Source: Anaerolineaceae bacterium UBA700 (GTDB lineage: Bacteria > Chloroflexota > Anaerolineae > Anaerolineales > Anaerolineaceae). Taken from it: a stretch of DNA of 10,836 bases. This document shows, one piece after another, positions 7,164-10,836 of the stretch. Position 1 is the first letter of the stretch. Each line of letters begins with the position of its first letter. Below the pieces are notes generated by a model that saw only the letters and a list, made by a program, of their open reading frames with translations, did no database searches and was not told where the DNA came from. The stretch spans positions 1 to 10,836 of the forward strand of contig DBMK01000357.1 in the NCBI GenBank assembly GCA_002298885.1, written 5' to 3'. The position numbers and the translations under genes are program-made.

Positions 7164-7625
7164 ATGAGCGAATACTCCATCCAGGAATTGAGCGAGCTGA
7201 CCGGCGTCGCAAGGCGCACGATCCATTTCTATACCCAGCAGGGCATCCTTCCCCCGCCCCAGGGTGCAGGGCTGTCTGCGCACTATAGGCAGGACCACCT
7301 GGTCCGTTTGAAACTGATCCCCTACTTACGCCGGCGCAGCCTGCGGCTGGATCAGATTCGCACCTTTCTCAACGAGCAGGATCCGGCAGAGCTGGAACAA
7401 CTGCTGAGCGAGGAACAGTCGGCGTACGCCCCGCAAGCACAACCGAACGCTCCCGGGCCGGCGCAGGGAAATAGTTGGGTCCATTACGCCCTCCCAAAAG
7501 GGATCAGCCTGGTAGTCCCCGGCGACGTGGCGGCAAAAGATGCGGCGCGCATCAACGAAGTGATCCGGATACTCCAGGAAAAATTAAAGGACAAGGAAAA
7601 GTATGACTCAGCCCACTCAAGTTGA
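7164..7625 (+). CDS. MerR-family transcriptional regulator
   Basis: This is a 153-residue cytoplasmic DNA-binding protein. The N-terminus (residues 4-69) is a MerR winged helix-turn-helix: SIQELSELTGVARRTIHFYT (5-24), then the GIL-P turn, the wing and the helices RLKLIPYLRRRSLRLDQIRTFL (48-69). A Pro/Gln/Ala-rich linker (85-103) leads to a small C-terminal segment beginning W-V-H-Y and ending in a helix (about 105-145). That segment could be an effector or dimerisation module; it has no cysteine cluster for metal sensing as in MerR, CueR or SoxR. GAGG at 7156-7159 is 4 bases ahead of the ATG. The 3' end overlaps the next gene by 23 bases, so the two are co-transcribed and probably coupled. 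It is likely autoregulated through the palindromes at 7120-7145. The inducer is unknown. Confidence 0.9.
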   Translation: MSEYSIQELSELTGVARRTIHFYTQQGILPPPQGAGLSAHYRQDHLVRLKLIPYLRRRSLRLDQIRTFLNEQDPAELEQLLSEEQSAYAPQAQPNAPGPAQGNSWVHYALPKGISLVVPGDVAAKDAARINEVIRILQEKLKDKEKYDSAHSS

Positions 7626-10113
7626 TCCAATCATTGGCCGGTTGGTGCTAACGGGCGATACTGCCAGCGCCCTGCCGCTGAAAAAAACCGTAATCCAAGG
7701 CCAAATCACCGGGCCGTTGATCAGCGTATCGGTCAGTCAGCAGTTCACAAACCCGATCGAGAACCCGGCTGAGATGGATTACCTGTTCCCTCTGCCGGAA
7801 AATTCAGCCATCGTCGATTTCGAGCTGCGCGTTGGGGGAAGAGTGATAAAAGCTGAAATCCAGGAGGCCGAGCAGGCGCGCCAGGCCTACCAGGAAGCAA
7901 GCCAGAAAGGCCAGCGAGCCGGGCTGCTCGAGCAGCGCCGCCCCAATCTGTTTGCCATCCACATTTCGAACGTCCTGCCGGGTGAAACAATTCACACGAC
8001 GCTGCGGTACCAGGACCACCTGAAATTCGAGGACGGCAAGTTCGAGGTCGTTTTGCCGATGGGATTGACGCCGCGCTATCACACAGCCGATCACCCGGAA
8101 GAAGCCCGGGCGACGCACGCGCCTGTTGCCCTGCCGGGAGAAGCGATCGGCGCGGTCGAAATTCAGTTGAGCATCGATGCAGGCGTTGCGGTGAGCAATC
8201 CCACCAGCCCGACGCATTCGCTGGTGGTGAGCCGGATCGACGAAAGGCGCTTCCAGGTGAGCCTGGATGGCAGTGCTATTCCCGACCACGATTTCGTGCT
8301 GCGCTACGCCCTGGCAGACGCGAGCCCGGCTGCGTGTGCCTGGAGCAGCGCCGACGCATCAGGCGACTATTTCATGGCCGCGCTGTTCCCCCCTGCCCTA
8401 CCGGAGAATTTCCAGGCGCCGCGACGCTCCTTCGTGTTTGTGCTGGATCGTTCGGGCTCGATGTCGGGCGAGCCGATTGCCCAGGCGCGCAACGCCCTGC
8501 GGGCCTGCCTGCGCTCACTGAACCCCGATGATACCTTCCAGATCCTTTTGTTTGACGACTTGCAGGAGTGGTTCAAACTCGAACCTTCCCCCGTTACACA
8601 GGAGGAGGTTGACCAGGCTGACCGTTTCCTGGGCGAAGTGCAGGGGAGAGGTGGCACAGAAATCCTGCAGGCGCTGGAGGCGGTCTTCAGCCAGAACAGT
8701 GCGGCTAACCAAACGCGCTACATTGTATTCCTGACCGACGGGGCGGTCTCTGCCGAAAGTAGGGTGCTCGAAAAGATCCGCAATCGGATCGGTAGCGGGC
8801 GGCTGTTCACTTTTGGCATTGGGCCCTCGGTCAACCGGGCGTTGCTAAACCAGATGGCCAGATTGGGCCGTGGGACGGCGGAGTTTTTACAGCTCGACGA
8901 GGATATTGAGGGCGCTATCATTCGCTTCCAGGACCGCGTATCATTCCCGGTACTGACTGACCTCGCATTCAGTTGGAGCGGGGTGCGCGCCTGGGACATA
9001 TACCCCGCCCGGCTCGGCGACTTGTACGCCGGACAGCCTGTCGAGCTGTGCTGCCGTGTCCAGGTTGATCAGGCAGACGGCGCATTAACCGTGCACGGCA
9101 AGCGTAATGGGCAGGACGTGGAAATGCGCCTTGAGGTGAAACGCGCCTTAGTTAAAGATGACTCTATCCGCCGTGTGTGGAGCAGGGCCAGAATCGATGA
9201 TCTTTTCGAGCAACTGGCAGCCAATCCCGACCGCAGCGCAGATCTGCGCGCCGAAATCATCAGCACAGCGCTGGCCGCAGGCCTGGCAACGCCCCTGACG
9301 GCATTCGTGGCGGTCGACCAGGAAATTACGGTCAAGGACGGCAGCCGGCGAAGAATAATCCACGTGGCGCAGCCGCTACCCAAGGGACTGGACCGCAACA
9401 GCTTCGAGCCCCTGCCGCCGGCGCGCGGCATCCCCCTTCCGTCACCAACCGTATCTATGCGAAACCAGGCCCAGCCCATCGTGCCGTTTTTAAGAATGCA
9501 CAGCAAACAAGACCTCACAGCCAGCACCGGTCAGATTGGGTACCCCAAACAGAGCGGAGCCTCGGCCCCAGGTCCTGAATTTAGCGGAAAAGCCTTCGTT
9601 CGGGATGGCGAAGGCGGACCGGAGGCAGATGGTCTGCGCTGGCTGGCGCGCACCCAGCAGGTGGACGGCAACTGGGATGGAGACGTGGAAATGACTTCAG
9701 CAGCGCTGCTGGCCTTCGTGCGCCACGCGCACACCACAATCGCCGGAAGCTACCGCCAGACCGTACGTAAAGCCTTCGCCTGGTTGACAAAAAATACCGG
9801 CGTCGGGCAGGCGGCTTTCATCCGCGCCCTGGCGCTACATGCGTTGGCAGATGCCACGCAGCAAAAAGAACACGAAACTGCCGCCCAAGCCGCAATGGCC
9901 GAGCTGCCGCAAGCAAATGGCAGCGTCGAGAAAGCAGTCATCTCTCGACTACACGAAACCCGGCAGGTTTCTTTCACGCCGCCAGAAGAGATTGCAGACC
10001 TGGATACACTCAGGCTGGTAGGGATCTGGGGATTTCCGGTAAGCCTTTCGGCAAGCCTGCGCAATCATCCGATGCAAAAATTAGTGTGGGCCTGGATGGC
10101 CGTAATTGGGTGA
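7603..10113 (+). CDS. Cytoplasmic VIT and VWA domain protein with C-terminal QW-like helical module
   Basis: This is an 836-residue protein with no signal peptide or membrane helix, so it is probably cytoplasmic. AAGGA lies 5 bases before the ATG. The VIT domain spans about residues 20-155. The VWA domain (about 275-445) has a complete MIDAS: DRSGS at 282-286, Thr352 and Asp379. A following region (447-570) shares motifs with the other VIT-VWA protein of this window (PVLTDL, WDIYP, GLATPLTAF). After a Pro-rich linker (600-660), residues 676-836 are helical, with a GLRWLARTQQVDGNW motif (677-691) like the QW repeats of terpene cyclases and other alpha/alpha-toroid domains. Only one clear QW motif is present, so this is not a cyclase. 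VIT-VWA pairs suggest metal-dependent protein binding. The overlapping MerR gene controls its expression in all likelihood. The partner is unknown. Confidence 0.92.
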   Translation: MTQPTQVDPIIGRLVLTGDTASALPLKKTVIQGQITGPLISVSVSQQFTNPIENPAEMDYLFPLPENSAIVDFELRVGGRVIKAEIQEAEQARQAYQEASQKGQRAGLLEQRRPNLFAIHISNVLPGETIHTTLRYQDHLKFEDGKFEVVLPMGLTPRYHTADHPEEARATHAPVALPGEAIGAVEIQLSIDAGVAVSNPTSPTHSLVVSRIDERRFQVSLDGSAIPDHDFVLRYALADASPAACAWSSADASGDYFMAALFPPALPENFQAPRRSFVFVLDRSGSMSGEPIAQARNALRACLRSLNPDDTFQILLFDDLQEWFKLEPSPVTQEEVDQADRFLGEVQGRGGTEILQALEAVFSQNSAANQTRYIVFLTDGAVSAESRVLEKIRNRIGSGRLFTFGIGPSVNRALLNQMARLGRGTAEFLQLDEDIEGAIIRFQDRVSFPVLTDLAFSWSGVRAWDIYPARLGDLYAGQPVELCCRVQVDQADGALTVHGKRNGQDVEMRLEVKRALVKDDSIRRVWSRARIDDLFEQLAANPDRSADLRAEIISTALAAGLATPLTAFVAVDQEITVKDGSRRRIIHVAQPLPKGLDRNSFEPLPPARGIPLPSPTVSMRNQAQPIVPFLRMHSKQDLTASTGQIGYPKQSGASAPGPEFSGKAFVRDGEGGPEADGLRWLARTQQVDGNWDGDVEMTSAALLAFVRHAHTTIAGSYRQTVRKAFAWLTKNTGVGQAAFIRALALHALADATQQKEHETAAQAAMAELPQANGSVEKAVISRLHETRQVSFTPPEEIADLDTLRLVGIWGFPVSLSASLRNHPMQKLVWAWMAVIG

Positions 10114-10117
10114 AGCG

Positions 10118-10795
10118 TTACCTGAATAAGTCCAGCACGTCTTCGACGGCGACTTCGAAAATTTCGTCCAGGATGGCGTCGTCAACCTGGTAGGGGCCAC
10201 CAAAGACCCCGTCGCCGTATAGCTGGCGATAACCGGAAGCGCCGAGGATTTCGCGGCTTGCCGCCGGAGGCTTCGGCGTCTGAGGCAGATCGGCAACGCG
10301 CACGAAGCGGAAGGCTTCGATCCAGGCTGCATGGTAGGATTTCAAACCGTGCTTCTCGGCTACTTCAGTGACGTGCGGAGCTGACCACCAGGAATACCAG
10401 CTTACCCTCAAGCCTGGAAGGCCGTCCAGAATCTCTGTGATGCGGCTGCGCGCCGGATCGTTACCGCCGTGACCGTTCAAAAAGACCAGGCGGCGGAACC
10501 CATGGTGGTAAACGCTGCGCACCATATCCTCCACCGCATCCACAAAAGTGCTCATGCGCAGACTGATTGTGCCGGGGTAGGTCCCAAAATGGGGGCTGAT
10601 GCCGAAATTAAGCGGCGGGGCCACCAACACACCGCTGCGCCGGCTCACCGCGTCGGCAATCGCCAATGGAATCTTAACGTCCGTCAGCAGGCTGAGATAG
10701 CCATGCTGCTCGCAGGCGCCGACGACCAGCGCAAGGCGGTCATTTTTTTTCAAATACTGCTCAACGTCCATCCAATTCAGGTCTTCCAGGCGCAT
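10118..10795 (-). CDS. Creatininase-family metal-dependent amidohydrolase
   Basis: This is a 225-residue protein. The family includes creatininase, the mycofactocin protein MftE and enzymes of riboflavin/F420-type pathways that hydrolyse amide bonds with two divalent metals. Visible metal-site residues are Glu29 and His31 in GACEQHG, Asp39 in LLTD, His109 in the hallmark NGHGGN (107-112) and Glu160 in HAAWIEAF, where relatives often have HAGExET. The ATG at 10795 is chosen because GGAGG ends 5 bases upstream; the longer start at 10807 overlaps that site. There is no signal peptide, so it is cytoplasmic. It converges on the VIT-VWA gene with 4 bases between the stops and therefore is not part of that operon. 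The substrate cannot be assigned, and no mycofactocin or creatine genes are seen nearby. It is slightly shorter than many members but looks intact. Confidence 0.9.
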   Translation of the reverse strand: MRLEDLNWMDVEQYLKKNDRLALVVGACEQHGYLSLLTDVKIPLAIADAVSRRSGVLVAPPLNFGISPHFGTYPGTISLRMSTFVDAVEDMVRSVYHHGFRRLVFLNGHGGNDPARSRITEILDGLPGLRVSWYSWWSAPHVTEVAEKHGLKSYHAAWIEAFRFVRVADLPQTPKPPAASREILGASGYRQLYGDGVFGGPYQVDDAILDEIFEVAVEDVLDLFR

Positions 10796-10836
10796 GCAGA
10801 CCTCCATATTTATCAGTCGGGGTTGGGCGGCAATGC

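Noticed and set aside
9628..10110. Squalene-hopene or other terpene cyclase activity in the cytoplasmic VIT-VWA protein
   Set aside because: Only one QW-like motif is seen and the DXDD catalytic motif is missing; the module is also far too short for a cyclase.
10118..10795. Assignment as mycofactocin peptidase MftE or as true creatininase
   Set aside because: Family motifs are present, but no mycofactocin or creatine-pathway genes are nearby and the active-site details do not decide between subfamilies.

Overview
The window most resembles a chromosomal segment from a bacterium of the Chloroflexota, probably Anaerolineae-like. The grounds are indirect: moderately high GC coding sequence with AT-rich intergenic spacers, Thr/Pro-rich 'TPTP' and 'PTPQPT' linkers after signal peptides or before membrane anchors, and a heptamer repeat of ATTCTCT type at the left edge. 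No rRNA, tRNA, CRISPR array or transposase gene was seen, so the taxonomic placement is an inference of moderate strength.

Layout. The left 6.1 kb is one leftward (minus-strand) gene run: cydD (start near 6090), cydC (its start overlaps the cydD stop by 4 bases), then after 73 bases a gene for a secreted, membrane-anchored VIT-VWA protein with a cysteine-rich N-terminus (25-2520). An AT-rich 322-base spacer (6091-6412) holds a candidate cydD promoter overlapped by a palindrome that resembles a Fur box, and a long hairpin that probably terminates the next leftward gene. That gene (6413-6982) encodes a small secreted helical protein of unknown function. It is divergent from a rightward two-gene operon (7164-10113): a MerR-family regulator with a consensus sigma-70 promoter, overlapping the start of a second, cytoplasmic VIT-VWA protein that carries a C-terminal helical module with a QW-like motif. 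A leftward creatininase-family amidohydrolase gene (10118-10795) converges on this operon with only 4 bases between the stop codons.

How the genes may work together. CydDC exports thiol reductants (cysteine, glutathione) to the extracytoplasmic side in the bacteria where it has been studied. The VIT-VWA protein downstream is predicted to lie outside the membrane and carries CPPC and CQPC motifs, so a thiol/disulfide link is an attractive but untested idea. The MerR regulator probably controls its own operon, through palindromes overlapping the -10 box, and so sets the level of the cytoplasmic VIT-VWA protein. The two VIT-VWA proteins are clear paralogs by domain order and shared motifs but differ in location and C-terminal module. 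The role of the creatininase homolog in this neighbourhood is not evident.
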